A stretch of 64,000 bases of DNA from Torymus aiolomorphi (GCA_036365515.1 CM070876.1:38711195-38775194); one strand, 5' to 3'. Positions 44,990 through 58,880 are shown, numbered from the stretch's first letter. Notes: generated from the sequence alone by a model not told the origin. Program-made: numbers and translations.

Positions 44990-46823
44990 AGTAGTATTCC
45001 TTCCATTTATACAATAATTTACTTTATGTTTTTTACAAAAGAAAAGAATTTTCGCTGATTTCATTTGTCGATATTTTACGTTGTGATCAAATTTACTGCA
45101 TATATTCATTACGTGAAAAATTCATTGCAGCGCGCGCGATGAAAAAAACGTGTGTTTACTTTATATTACTTTTCCAATGTCCAACTCGGAGCACACAATT
45201 CAATAAAGCCAATTAATATGCATGTAGTACGTTCTTGACAGGCAATGTAAATTTTAACCGCATATATCAAAGTGCTCACAGAGGAATGCAAATTTTAAAT
45301 GGAATCCTGTTAATTACGCACTTTTATTTATTATTCAATTTTTTGTATGGTACTGCAATCAAATAAATAACTTTGACTTTTTTTAATAACTTGAATACTT
45401 CCCAGTATTTTCCGACAAATATGCGTTAACATTTATTTACGGTATTATTATTATTTCACATCTTACTATGTTAATATACGACCAACTAAACCTTGAATCC
45501 GATGAATTATTGTTACCTCAAGAATATTTGATTTTAGTCGGGTCGGAACAATCCTGTAACTTAATTAATTTCAAGGTCGGTAGTTTAATATATTTTGCTT
45601 GGCTCAAATGAAAACTCAAATGATGTCTTTAGTTATACACAATTGTAAAACAATTTATTATTGTGTTTTTAAATATACAAACAAATGTTTTTTATAAAAA
45701 AAATTTACTAAGATCAAATGAATGACATACATTGAATTATCTCTTAATATTAATCATATGAAGTAGAAGCGATGAAAAACCAGTTACTGTTAAATGAAAT
45801 TAAGATATTTTATTTGATTTCGCGTAAAGGTATTCGTTTTTCGCTGTATTAACACATAGTTAAGTGCATCAGCTTTTCCAACGTAACTCACCGCGTGGCA
45901 TCTACGTGATGCCCAACTCTATACGAAGTTTCGAAACAGAATTAAAAAGTTAGGAACAACTTTTTCGCACTTCAAACAGTTCAAACGCATATATGTGTAA
46001 TTAAAAGTATATAAAGATTTTAATATTCATGTTACATACATATTCAGTAAGTGTTTTTATGATAATTACGTTGATACAATTATAATAGTTAAGATCATTA
46101 ATTTAAATATTACATTTGTAAATTATTCAACGAATTTAATTGTAATTAATAAATTAAATTAGTTTCAAGATATTTATAAAATTTTTTAAGAACAAAGTAT
46201 TATTTCTACGCCGTAACATTACTACTTATAAAGTTATACAAACGCTTTGAGATCTAACAGTCAATACGAGCCCAATTCGGGGTTTATAAAAACCACCTAT
46301 AATCAAATGAAATCGAATACTCTTCTCGTTTCAATCAAATGTCATTAGGATTTTCCGATTGAGCTTATCCAATTTTCTGTCAGAAATATAAGCACTTTCT
46401 TATTTTGTAAAATATTTATAAAATACTTGAATGTAGTTGACAAATATTTACTCCGTTCTGAAAGAAATAAGGATATTTTGATATAAAAGTGATTAATATT
46501 CTACAAGTTGCAAAGGTTTATTTTAATTAAAGCACATGTATATATCTTTTATGAAAAAGCTATTTCCAGGATACGTGGAGTAAATACTTGAGAAGTAATT
46601 TTATCAAAGTGTTTATAGCAGAAGTAATTAATCAATTTTTCATTTCATAAAATGTTAGATTACTGGTTTTATTATCATAAACAAAGTGGGAAAAAATGTT
46701 TTTAATTTAATTTTGATAATTCATATTGTTAGATTATGACTTGGGAATTGCCTTCCGTGTTGATGAATGTTCAAACACTATGTTATTATTTTGATTATAG
46801 GAATAACTTATCATATTTAAAAA
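44990..46823. other. AT-rich non-coding stretch
   Basis: No exon, RNA gene or complete element is recognised. Confidence 0.4.
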
Positions 46824-47518
46824 AAAAATCCCACGAACTCCAGATCACGGATTCTGCTCAAACTTTGGGATACCTATGTTTTTGGATGCCAAAAAATAAT
46901 GAAAGCTACAGTGACACAGCCTAACACCTTGAAAAAATCAAGTTATAAACATTTTGTAATCTTTTTTAAAAAGTTGTTAAAAATAGCTTCTGAAAAAATC
47001 TGAGATAACGTCTTGAAAAATAAAGATATAACTAGAGAAGACAAGCTTTTAATGACTTTTTCAGAATTAAAAAATTTGAACTCTGGCCAAAGTTATGCTA
47101 AATGAAAGTTGGATAACAAAAGTATTTTAAAATATCATCCTAATACAGATACATATTTTTGCATTTTCGTTGCACAACTTTGAATTGACATAACTTTGAA
47201 CTGAATTCGAATTTTCAGATTCTTCAAAGACCAAATAAAAGCTTACTTTCTTTAGTTTCATTTTCTCTTTTTAATATTATCTGAGGCTTTGTCAGACTAA
47301 ACGATTGACGTTTCAAATAGTGAATATTTTTAACGGGTTTATTAAAAATTAACTCTATAATTACTTATTTTTAAATAACTCATAAATAACTCTTTTTCAT
47401 AGACTTAGTCCATGCGACTATGTGACTTTCTCCATTTTTTGGCATATTCAAAAACAAATCCCAAAGTTTGAGCGAAATCTGTGAACCGGAGTTCGTAGCC
47501 TCTCCTAGTTAGCAAAAG
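46824..47518. mobile_element. Inverted-repeat element (same family as 28.9-30.3 kb)
   Basis: The left end ACGAACTCCAGATCACGGAT, then TCTGCTCAAACTTTGGGAT, is matched in inverse at the right by CCCAAAGTTTGAGCGAAATC, then TGTGAACCGGAGTTCGTAG. The inverted similarity extends roughly 45 bp. The element is about 695 bp and non-coding. The copy at 28948-30290 has the same two halves separated by non-LTR DNA. Confidence 0.6.
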
Positions 47519-47519
47519 G

Positions 47520-48656
47520 ATAAATAAGCTCAACATTCCTATTTAATTATTTTCCTACAGGTTTAATATAATTTTATGTACAAAAATTATTTACACACAT
47601 TAAAAATCACTAAAGGTAAGTAGAGCTAAATCCGTTACATACCTAGTTTAAACACTTTGCATTTAGTGGCGTCGGCTTTTTTAAAAGGTTTAAACAAACA
47701 TATTGTTTAATTCATAATACTTATAACCATTGTGTGACGATTTTAAAAGTAATTTATTGCTGCTATTGGGTTGATGTGCAAAGCACATAAACTAGACTGA
47801 CTTTAAAATTGTCAATGGAAAAAAGAAGATGGATCCAATAATTGATATGAGTGCTCTTATGCATTCTCACGTTCCGTTGTACGGTGCATTATACCAATTA
47901 CCGGCTTCGTTTTCTAGTCTCCATTGAAGATCTTAAAGTTAGTGTATTTCGCACAGTAAACAGGTAGCCACAAATTACTTTTAAAAAATTCTCACAAAAT
48001 AGTTAAAAGTATTATCGATTTGCTCATATCGATATCAGAAAAATGTAAAAAATATACTTTTGCAATTATTTTAGTCTTTCGTAATGATTTATTTTCATCT
48101 TTATTTGTTAATAATGTGAACGACAATTACAATTTATATTTTAGTGAAATTAGTAAGTATCATTGCTCGCGAATTCTCAACTTTTACCTAGTAGAAGATA
48201 TAGCATTAGTTCAATACTTTTTATTAATTTTTCTTTTTTCTTGCGAAGAAAATTTGTACAAGCTTTACTCGAGTTGCAGTCGCTAATTTAGATAATGCAT
48301 TACGTAGTTATGATCAACATATACTTTTTACAATTCAATATAACTTTTTAAGAAGGTGTAATAATACTCCTTTACCAGTAATTCTGTTTTATCGCCAGAA
48401 TATGTAAAAACAATTTATATAGAAAAAGAACAGCGATTTACGTCTTGGACAAATTCAGTTGCCCGGCGTAATCCAATGATACATCTCTCTAAAAAGTTTT
48501 AAGGCTAAAAACCGACGACACCTTCATTATTTTTGGAATGAAATTTTCATTCCAGAAATAAATAAAGCTGTCATCATTTTTTCCCTTGAAACTTTGTAGA
48601 ACGATGTATTACTGGATTACGCAGAGTAACTGAATTTGTTCAAGACGTAAATCGTT
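47520..48656. other. AT-rich non-coding stretch
   Basis: Near 48430-48650 the sequence TTTACGTCTTGGACAAATTC is followed by its near inverse at 48625-48650, giving an inverted-repeat pair abutting copy E. This may be another small element. Nothing else is recognised. Confidence 0.35.
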
Positions 48657-48662
48657 AATTTT

Positions 48663-50155
48663 TGCTTCCTCCTAGAGGAAGCTTTGTGATAGTAAATTTT
48701 TGAGTTGTTGTAAAAACATGTTATAATTGTGTTCCGATCAGGTGTTAGGAATCAAAATACATGATTTTTTTAAATGTCTGTATGGATGTATGTGTGTGTG
48801 TGTCTGTGTATACGCCTGGATCTCAGCTTCTACTCGGTCGATTTTGACCGGACAGGTCTCATTTTTTTTGTTTTTTTGCGTGATGGCGGGTCAAAAATCC
48901 GTTTTTTGATTGGGGCGATGCGTTTTTGTTTTTTTTCGAATTTTCGATTTTCTCAAAACTGTTTTTTGATTTTTTTAATGATAGGATCGAGTTATTCGAA
49001 TCTGATGGGTAGCGTTCGAAAGAGAATTAAAAAACCTATATTTTCTAAAAAAAAAAAAGTTTCTAGCTATCACGGTTCTTTTGTTATTAACAAAAACGTG
49101 TTTTTAAAACTAAACTTAACGGTCAATTTTTTTGAGAAAAATCATGATAATACAGAATATAAGTAGCTATAATCTGTTAAAATTTGAATACATTCTGAAT
49201 ACAAAAAATCTGAACAAAATTTGAATACAAAAAATCTACAACAAAATTTGAATACAAAAAATCAGTTTTGTATGTCCAACGATTACAAGAGTAAAATTGA
49301 CTTAATGGCTTCAAAATTCCTTTTAGAGGTAGATTTTTTATAGTTCTCGGTCGAGTTCTTTGGGCAAAATGATTGGTCCATAAATTTCAGAGATATTTGA
49401 GGTTAAAAATTTTTTGACATTTTTTAAAATTGTAATTTCTCGAGAACGGCTCTATGTATCTGAATGGGGTGGGTGGCATTCGAAAGAGAATTAAAATACC
49501 TACATTTTCTAAAAAAAAAAAAAATTTCTAGCTATCACGGTTCTTTAGTTATCATCAAGAACAAAAACGTGTTTTTTTTTTAAAACTCATAACTCAAATG
49601 ATGTGTAACAAAATGAATTAAAATGTTTAAAAATTATATCTATTATAATCTATTATAATTATGAATTATGCATTATGAATGCATTATATTCTGCATTATG
49701 AATGCATTATATTCTGCATTATTATAATTTATTTGTGAGTTATGAACTTTTTTAAAAAAACACGTTTTTGTTAATAACAAAAGAACAATGATAGCTATAA
49801 ATTTTTTTTTTCTTAAAAAATATGAATTATGAAATATAAAAAAAAACACGTTTTTGTTTATAACAAAACAACCGTGATAGATATTTGTTTTATTATAAAA
49901 TATAGATATTTTACTTCTATTTCAAATGATAACTTTATTTATCAGCTCAAAATTTATATAAATTTGATATAAATAAATAATAAATAAATAAATAAATTTA
50001 AAAATTAACAATTTTTAATATTCATAAATGAATTTAATTATAATTATGCAATAAATTTTTTAAAAAATTATAAATTTTGTTATTAAAAATTAATTAAAGG
50101 AATCAACAAATTACGGTTGAGGAAGCTACGGGTCAATGAATTGGCAGCGGTTTTT
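48663..50155 (+). mobile_element. HINE-like repeat, copy E
   Basis: Starts TGCTTCCTCCTAGAGGAAGC, then TTTGTGATAGT. A short (TG)n tract follows at 48787-48801. The body carries CGAGAACGGCTCTATGTATC and CATTCGAAAGAGAATTAAAA. It ends GAGGAAGCTACGGGTCAATG, then AATTGGCAGCGG plus a T-run. The second hairpin has one mismatch here (GTCAAT/ATTGGC). An internal ~25-bp repeat of ATTATGAATGCATTATATTC lies near 49670-49720. Confidence 0.78.
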
Positions 50156-50164
50156 TTTTTATAT

Positions 50165-51350
50165 TAAAAATTTTACATGTCCCGCAGATAATAATAGTCT
50201 TAGTATATTCAAGCATAGTGTGACGCCCCTTAAGGGGGTGTCACACTGCATTAAAATGCTAAATATGTTTTGTCGAACATTTGCAGATCTTATATAATAT
50301 AAGGTAACTCGAGGAACTTCGGCCACTAATCTAATTCAGCCACTTTTCTAATTTCCACTTATCCGAGAGCTTAAATAACCAATGTCCGCAACTTCCAAAT
50401 ATGAAAAAACATACATTATAAATCATTTTTAATTGATTGAGAATGATCACTACATTTCTATGTAAGTTTCTATTTTCAATTTTCATCGAGTCGTGATGCG
50501 TTTTAAAGTCAAAAAAGCATTTCGTTTATAGTCAAAATATAAGCTAAAAATCCAATTGAAAGCGATACAGGCAGAAAGGTGAGGTCTTTTCCTTGAAATT
50601 CGTATGGAAGCAATATCATTTTTTTTTTGTAATTTATGAAAGTAAAATACTTTTGCGTCTATAATTCATCTAATTCGGCCAATCTGTAAAGATGTGATCC
50701 AATAAATATGAGAAGGTGTCAAATTCGTATTACTTTCAAGAAGGCATTTATGTGTCCCTTTTGTGAGAAGAAACAACAAGTATGATTAGCAATAGTCAAT
50801 TTCATGGATCAAAATGAATTTTTGGTTTTGTTTACGGCAAACTTCTATGTAGAATTCCAAAATCATTTATAGAATACATTATAATGTAGAAAAAATCCTT
50901 TATTTTCTTTATACTTCGTATTATTTACATGAGTAAATAATTAAATAAAGTATTTTTATAAATTAAAAAACATTAATTTTATTAATTTTTATATAGTTCG
51001 CACATTTAAAACTTTCGCACCTTACAAAGCCAATATCACATTTGGAGCGTTCTTAATTTTTTTCTTGGTAGTATTCCGCTTAGGATGGTGAAATTATCCC
51101 AAGTTACCTTATAACTTAATCTAAGAAAAGTTTCTCTCTTTTTCTTTTTTTTTTTTTAGATTGTTCTAATGTATCTAGTTACTTAATCGAATTATTTTTT
51201 CGCACTAAAACTGAATAAAGTAATGTTCCCTTAACGTTTACAATTTGGAAGAAGGTTGTAAAACAGTAGAAAAGCAAAAAGCGGAAGGAGTTTGTAGCAT
51301 GGACTATGTTTCTAATTGAAAAAGCGAGTTTAGCGAAATAGAGTGGAGCG
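50165..51350. other. AT-rich non-coding stretch
   Basis: Contains a small imperfect palindrome at 50219-50244 (GTGACGCCCCTTAAGGGGGT core). No coding or RNA gene is recognised. Confidence 0.4.
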
Positions 51351-51399
51351 CAAGGTAGTAAAGTAGAGAGGAAAATAGGAGAAGCAAGTGAATTTTGAT

Positions 51400-52190
51400 T
51401 ATTCTCGTGGCAGTTAGAGAAAGAGCTCGACTAATAAAAATAACGAGAGTTGGGGGAGAGGCGTAAGAGAGGCTAGGTATTTTGAAAAGTGATAAAAGTG
51501 GGAAAGGAGATCAGGGAAGCGCGGAGAAGGTTAATACAGAAATGTTGCCTGCGCGCGTTATAGCCGTGGTCAATAAAAATGCGATTTTCGGGATGTATAA
51601 GAGGCAGAGAGAGAGAGAGAGAGAGCTGGCTGCCTCGGCGCTACAATATATACTCCGCGGGCGCGGCTCTTTCTCTTTTCTCCGCGAGCGCGCCGGAGGA
51701 AGAAGCGGAGGAGAAGGAGAAGAAGGAGCGCGGCGCGCGAGAGAGAAGACACGCCTCTTCATCCTGGCGGGGCGCCGCGCTGGTTGGAGGATCGGACGTT
51801 CCTTAAATGTATATCCTCTCTCTCTCTCTCTCTCTCGCGCGCGCACTGCTTCCCCGATGCCGCCGCTGGGCTGGTGCAGCGCCGCGGCGCCACCACCACC
51901 GCCGCTGGCTTTTCAAGCGCGGCTGCTGTTTTACGCTTTTCGACTTCTTCGAGATTTATCCCCGGCGCTTCCTCGCTAAATCGTCTTCCTGGCGAAATTT
52001 ACGGCCGAGCAATAATGCGAGAGACTCGCATTAATTCTCGGCACGTTGCCCGCCTGTACATATCGTATACTGCGAGCGCAGCTTTACGTTCTTTATGCGC
52101 CCGCGTAGTCGCCGGGACACACCTACTCACCTGACACTTTGCTTTCATACGTAAACCACTTTTTCACGCGCGACCGATGTGTGCAGTCAT
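51400..52190. promoter_or_regulatory. CpG-rich island with GA/CT tracts
   Basis: CpG-rich with AGAGAGAGAGAGAG (51606-51627) and CTCTCTCTCTCTCTCT (51811-51833). Open frames on both strands are low-complexity. Likely a regulatory or untranslated exon region. Confidence 0.3.
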
Positions 52191-52749
52191 GGCAATGTAG
52201 GATCTCGACGGAGCGCAAGCTTTCGCCTGAGCATTCTTCTGTCTCATTAAACTCAGTAGAAAGTGGCAATTTTGGTCAGACATCGAGAGGTAATTAAGAA
52301 GTTAAACATCAAGATAATAGCAATAATTTTTTTTATAATATGGTACTATTTAAATCATATATCTTCTTTCTATAATATTTAAAAGATTTAATATTAATAA
52401 CTAAAAAATTGTACTGCGGCCCAGTCGATAATTCACTTAATTTCTCGATCCATTGAATATTGATTAGCCAAAGCTCGGCTATATAGGTTTCAATTTTATT
52501 TCGCATATTTCGTACACCCCAATTGATTTCGTTGGTGGAAAATTTAAGCCAATCGAGTTAAAATCCATTAAGTGGCTCTCGCAGCCTCTTTAAAGTTCTT
52601 TTTTTCCCCAACGAGATCTTAATTCGGTGGAATTTGAGTGATGTCTTTTACTCTGAAAGTCTACAGAAAGAGGGACAATCCCATTGCGCAAACTCTCTAA
52701 AGACGCACAACGTTATGTATCAGCAGGCTGTGAACGAAATCCAGTCGGT

Positions 52750-52903
52750 CTGTAATCAACTTACGCCCTGAAAAAAAAACTCGCTTGCGCACTCGCAGAT
52801 ATCGGGTGTGCATGATTCGGCAAAAATGAATTTACGCATATACGTATCGGGCGGGAGATGTATTCTTCGCTCTCTCCCTCTCCTGCTCTCCACTTCGACG
52901 TTT

Positions 52904-52934
<31 letters not shown>

Positions 52935-53430
52935 CTAGTAACCGAAGAATCAATACGATCCTCCTTCTCGCTCGGTGTACCAATTGAGCTCGTTGAATCT
53001 GTGCCTCGAGCCACGCGGTTACGTATTGCTCGCTCGCTCGCGCACGTACGCACATACACGAAGAGCAGCCGATCGGGTGAGTTTCGATCGCGCCCGCGCG
53101 CGGAGAAGAGAGGGCGTACGTGTGTTGGAAGAGGGGAATTAATACGTATACACGAGCGAGCGAGCGAGAGGGAGAGAGGCACCGCAGCAAACGAGAGCAG
53201 CAGCAGTAGCAGCCGTACAGCAGCAGAGCAGCCCAAGAGCCGCGCCAAACAAACTCATCCGTGTAATTGGTAAATTGACAGATTAATTCAATCAATGCCA
53301 TAGTGGCTCTACATGATCCCGCATGCTGGCATCCATGAATTCTACGCGCGCGCGCGCGCGAGACCGAGAGAGCACGCTTCCTTACGCTCTTTTCACCATT
53401 GTTCGGTACGTTGTGGGTACGATACTTTCT
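52750..53430. promoter_or_regulatory. CpG-rich island, low-complexity open frame
   Basis: CpG-rich with GA tracts near 52905-52935. A 225-codon minus-strand frame spans it (52756-53433), but it is built of CT/GA-tract translations (LSLSLFLSL) without a recognised domain, so I do not call it coding. Confidence 0.3.
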
Positions 53431-54486
53431 CATCTCGTCGCAATCTACTCTTTTATTCTTCTCGATAAGTACTGTTCACCATGCTTACTCACACTATAAC
53501 TATACAGAGGTATCAGTCACTTTAATATTTGGTACAAATATATATCACTGCTTACGAATTTTCTTTTTTATCTTTTTCAATTCTGAAATGTTACAAGTGT
53601 TTTTCTCACTATACGTGTTTGTCTAGCACGGGTGTAGTTTCTAGAAAACAAGTAAATTCGTTGGAATACAGAGCTTTATCTAAACGATCATCTTTTTATG
53701 TCAGTGACAATGAGAGCAGCACATTGTTTTTCTTATTGATGACGCGATTATTAAATCTATCAGCGTACTATATCATTGTTGTTGAATGAATTACGTAAGA
53801 GTCTGTTGAAACTCTCATACGGAGAACTCAATTCAAATTAATGCTATTATTGGTTTTACCAGGTTTGGTATTTCATAAATTAACTTGTCTGCTACGTTAC
53901 ATTTTTGTCAAGCGCTTATTGATACTTGTTTAAAACAATTTTAATACCAATTAAAATCTTGTAACCCTTGGATGGTTACTATACAGTCGTATGATGGTTT
54001 TTTTTGTGTCTGCTTTTGTAAAATACTTAAAATACAAAATCATACTATGGCTGTAGAGTAAAAGTACGTATTACTGCAATTATATACGTATTACTATGAC
54101 TGTAGAAACTTGTCGAATAGGACCATAATGTGTACAGTACTGTGGATTCCCTATGCTTCAGCATTATAGCATGGGAATTAATTTGCAATAATATGGGAAT
54201 GTCCTATAAAGTAATAAAAGCAAACATATATACATTTTTTTTTCTTTTCGGATTAATTTATTTGCTACTTCTATTATAAAATTACCTTTTTATTCGCTAC
54301 TTCTATTGTAAAATTACCTTTTAAACGATAGACCTGCCCAGGTTTCATTCGGAAAAAATCTATTATAGTTTGAAATTAACTTTAGGAAAAATTCCATAGT
54401 AACTGATACGTTTATTCTTTTTCAAAATGATGAATATATTCACATTATTATCCTTCGTTTTCTTAAATTTAATTTCATTGTAAGTA
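53430..54486. other. AT-rich non-coding stretch
   Basis: No exon or element end is supported. A short direct duplication, CTACTTCTATTRTAAAATTA-like, occurs near 54264-54310. Confidence 0.35.
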
Positions 54487-54745
54487 CCCTGGTAGAAAAT
54501 TAACCATTTTTTTTTTGGTTAACGTGTTAATCAAATGGAAGCATTTTTTACTAAAATCAATATTTAAACCTTATTAAAAGTATCGAAAATTATATAATCA
54601 CATGTTCAAATATTGACAATAGAATATGTTCTTATCAATGAAAATTGAATATTTATCTTTAACAACGAAATAATGTTAGTGTGACGTTTTTAACTCAAAA
54701 ATTAACCAACAATTAGCTAACATGTCATTAACGTTTCTACCAGGG
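54487..54745. mobile_element. CCCTGGTAGAAA-family MITE, copy 1
   Basis: The ends CCCTGGTAGAAAATTAACC and GTTTCTACCAGGG are inverse. A subterminal GGTTAACG / CATTAACG pair extends the TIR. It shares AAATGGAAGCATTTT with the copy at 57935-58186. No clear duplication was identified. Confidence 0.65.
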
Positions 54746-55850
54746 ATAGCTAAAATAAATATTTTATTAAACTGATACACTGAGAAACCTACACGTATTG
54801 TAAGATATTTTTAGAAGAATACAAACGAAAAAAATACTTTTACAAATTATACAAAATTGATATCAATTGCAAATAATTCTTTGAGAACTCGTTTACAATG
54901 TAAGTTGTACTTGTGTCAGTAAAATAATGATCGAAAATGACAAAATGAAATCGCATTTGCATCAATCACATAAGATGACTAGAGATTTTTCAATTTAAAC
55001 TTGAATTACAATTTAACTCGATCATTTTGCATACTGGATAGCTTATGATTTATGCTACCTCTAATCAGATTTAAAACACTCAACTATCTTGTTTTTCTTT
55101 GATCAGACCTACACTTTTTTGGCATCTACATGGCAACTAATTTTAAGTTTCATATTTCTGTTTATACATATTTTTTATTATTACAATAAAAATAATATGT
55201 GATAAAAATAAATTCAAGCAAATTCATCAAGGACTGGTATGTATCATGTCAAAGACAACAAATTTATTGCTGTAAGATATTCCGTCGACATGATAACGTA
55301 GACTACGTATGCAAATACTATATTTCCTAGTCATCTCATCGGGCATGTGCGTCTAATATTTATATAAACCTCTTATAAGAAATGAGATTCACTGAACGAT
55401 CCATCTCATACGATTTATATTCTGAATCAGTGAAACGTCGAAAAAGCTATTACTTTAATGAGACGAAAAGGATCTCTGATGAACTCATATTCTCAGGCGC
55501 TGGCATTCAAAAAATAACTACATCATTGATGAAGTGAAACGGAGAAAAAATTCATTTAACCTCATTTAAGTTACCAGCTACTTAGTCACCTAAATATAAT
55601 TCTGGATGTGATTATACTTACCTTGATTAAATTAAGATTGATTCACGTGATTGGACCGTATCAATGAATCATTATTTTTTTTTTCTTGTCTTGGAAAATA
55701 AATAATTTTCTTGGTGGCAATAAAAAACATACATTATTTCTATTCATTACAGTTGACTTTTGATAAAAGAAACAAATGAATTATACATTCATTCGAGCTT
55801 ATAAATATGTTCCCCAACAGCTTCATTTAGGGCTGGTTTGAGCAGGCAAT
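54746..55850. other. AT-rich non-coding stretch
   Basis: Nothing recognisable as gene, RNA or complete element. Confidence 0.4.
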
Positions 55851-56640
55851 GCCCGAAAAGGATGTAGCCGTCGTATAGACGCATTATATAAATATAATGA
55901 GGCGTGACAGAGTCAGTGTTTACAGTGGGTGAGCCCGTTGTGTGAAGTACCGGGTGCGATTCGCGCACGGAGAAAAACAGAGAAATAACGGCTCTCGAGG
56001 CGGGGGCTGCGCGTGTGGACCAACAGAGAGCGAAGCGAAGCGGGAGACAAAAGAGGCAAATAAAGCGATAATAAAGTGAGCAGCGGCGGGCTTTTATTTA
56101 TACGGTTACGCTCGGTTGAAGCCCCAGAGATGGTGTAACTCCGAGTCCTCGATCTCTCTCTCTCTCTCTCTCTCTCTGTCCGTGCGAATGGAAGATTTGA
56201 TCGAGCGCGAGAGCATGCGTAATGCAGTGGAATGGAGTGGAGAGCGGCAAGAGTCGTGAGCCTGTGTCTGTGTGTGTGTGCACGCGCCGCGCCCGTCGCT
56301 TTTCACTTAAGGCTCTCTCTATCTCCCTCCCTCTCCGCAGAGGGGTGCCTATAGGGGGTGCCGCGGCACGGGGCTCACCGGAAGTCAATCGGAATCTCAA
56401 TGTCCCGACGTGATACCGTGATGCCGGCGTATAAAGGCCATCCTCTCGACTCGATTTCGTCACGCTCGCCCGCGCTCGCTCGCCCTTCCGGAATCCGGTT
56501 CGCACTCGCACACTCGCCCGCCCGACCCCCGGAATTCCATTTGCCCTGCGTTTATGAGCCTAATGCGCCTTTTTCCCCTCTCGCCATTTTCCCTCTTCGC
56601 GTATAATTATCCGCAAGGGACATTACCTCGTGTGTGAATT
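55850..56640. promoter_or_regulatory. CpG-rich island
   Basis: CpG-rich with a (CT)n tract at 56150-56178 and a short TG run near 56266. The frames across it are low-complexity. Probably promoter or untranslated exon. Confidence 0.3.
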
Positions 56641-57934
56641 CACTTTTTTCGCCCGCTCATTTTCTCATAAAGAAATGAAACATTATAGCATGGCTTTCAT
56701 TCTGGACCTTGCTGATGTATCAGTGTCAATAATTTTAGTATATACTGATGTGCAACTCTATAATTTTCATAAATCAAATAGAGCCAGACGGCGAGGTTAA
56801 TTAATTATACTAAATAAACTCTGCACGTTGCATTTATTAATGTTGACTAATAATGCTGATGGGATCGCAGTGTTTTCGCTGATTCGATTATGCGCAAAAT
56901 TAATTCAGATGCAAGAGCTCTGTGGCACAATAGATCCATTAAGGGGATACCTAAATTAATGCTGCGTCAAGCGATTTGGGAATATTGGCCATGCTGCCGT
57001 AATTAAAGGAGGTCCGAGAATTTATTAACTTTCTTTTTTTTTAATGCGAAACTAAATAGCCTTTTAGATTTACGGAAAATTTAATATTTCCCTGTTAAAA
57101 TATTCCTTACATTATTGGCATTAATGTGCATATTTAAAAGTCTTCTTCAATGTTTGAAAGAGCCTCCTCGCCGCGGTATAAAGTTCCCCTAACAAGTTTC
57201 TCAGTAAAAGCTGCTAGTCGTGACACTGATGAGAAGCGACCGGCGAGTATAAAGATTTAAAATGAGGATAAATTGACGGTCGATCTCAATTCTATTCCAT
57301 CTCTATCAATCTAATATCCATTTTATCTTCTCGCTTGTAATGTGCCAGGTTATTTATTTGCTTTTTATAAATTATTTTGCCATCTTTTATGTAATACATT
57401 TTCAATGAAATTTTCCTACGTAACATTATAGCCTCTAAATCGGTAAGAAATGTTATTTAAAATCTTTGTTGTACAAAAGGCTTTAGGGGCTTTGAGGGAG
57501 GAGGGTATACTACTTCGAAAATAATACACAGAGAATTCTTATCTTATAAAACTAGAATGGATTGTCATCAGTATTGGCAGAAATACACGTTTCCAATAAT
57601 GTTGAACATAGAAAGCAGACAAATACGTTGACAAATATAGGTTCTTATACTTTCATAGTTTGTCTTATATGTTTTCTATATAAAATTCGTTAATATACTT
57701 TTGAACTTTTATAAATATATAGGCATATCGTGTATACCTCTTTTTCGAAATATTAAAATCCGTTCTATCGATTATTAAGTCAAAAAAAGTCTTAGATTCG
57801 ATTAAAAAATAGAATAGCATTTTACGATTGAAATATTTGTATTTATTCTTTCTATAAAGATATATGATTGAAAAACAACGATAAAGTGTATAAAAATTCT
57901 GAAAAACTAAAACTTTAAATTCAGACAATGACTT
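56640..57934. other. AT-rich non-coding stretch
   Basis: Moderately structured single-copy-looking sequence, with no exon or element ends recognised. Confidence 0.35.
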
Positions 57935-58186
57935 CCCTGGTAGAAAATTAAGCATATTTTCTAGCTAACGTTAATTAAATGGAAGCATTTTGAGCAAAAA
58001 TTATAATAAAAAAATAATATAATTCATCTAGAAGTTCTACTAATACTTAAAATACATGTTTTATGAAGTGTAAATGCCATAATTTATTTCGGATTGGTAC
58101 ATAATTATGAAATACAAGCAATGTTCAGTTTTAACCATAAAGCTAACTGAAAAATAGCTAGCTTCTGGTTAACATTTCTACCAGGG
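57935..58186. mobile_element. CCCTGGTAGAAA-family MITE, copy 2
   Basis: The ends CCCTGGTAGAAAATTAAGC and TAACATTTCTACCAGGG are inverse. CTAGCTAACG near the left end is matched by CTAGCTTCTGGTTAAC at the right. The size (252 bp) and internal AAATGGAAGCATTTT match copy 1. Confidence 0.68.
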
Positions 58187-58452
58187 TTAGAATGGCGATA
58201 TAATGTATAAATTTACACAGTTTTGCTACATAGTATTTTTTAATTCTTAAAGAAGTATATAAGGAATGCTATACTTTTGTTTGTTTCTATTTTGTCCTTG
58301 CTAAACTGTGTGGGAAACTTTTCAGAACATTTTCATAAAATAACACATAAAAGTTTTTATATATTGTAATTCGCACTTAATTAGTTGAAATTATATATGA
58401 AAACTATATGTATACATTTTAATTTCATAATAATGTACATATAAAAAATAGA

Positions 58453-58457
<5 letters not shown>

Positions 58458-58489
<32 letters not shown>
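58458..58489. repeat. (GT)n microsatellite
   Basis: Sixteen or so GT units, with no HINE-like ends nearby. Confidence 0.95.
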
Positions 58490-58491
<2 letters not shown>

Positions 58492-58751
58492 TTTCTTTAG
58501 TCAAAGGTCAAAACAAAACAAATATTAAAATATTAGTACTCTGAAACAATGTACTCTACAGCTGACGGACGTTTAGCAAAAGCCATATATTATAGCAATA
58601 TTGTTAAAATATTCCAACATCGTTGCTTACTTTATTTTACAACTAAATATTTTATAGCAAATATAATAAAACTAGGCCCCTTATTACATAGAAAGCTTAA
58701 TAATCGTTCAGATAAAGAATTTTTTTTGCACTGCTCCCCTGCTGGAAATCG

Positions 58752-58880
58752 TCCATTTTTCGCCCATTTGTGAAACGATTTTTCTTCCGTTTTCTAGCCA
58801 TTTAATGGCGAGTTGACTGAAATCGCTAGAAAATGGCTAGCAAATGGGAGAAAAATCGTTTTACAAATGGGAGAAAATGG
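58752..58880. repeat. 129-bp hairpin MITE-like repeat
   Basis: The left arm (CCATTTTTCGCCCATTTGTG, AACGATTTTTCTTCC) is inverse to the right arm (GGGAGAAAAATCGTTTTACA, AATGGGAGAAAATGG), with CTAGCCATTT / AAATGGCTAG near the centre. Confidence 0.65.

Noticed and set aside
52756..53433. 225-codon minus-strand frame
   Set aside because: Low-complexity, built on GA/CT tracts, with no domain, no splice context and a competing plus-strand frame.
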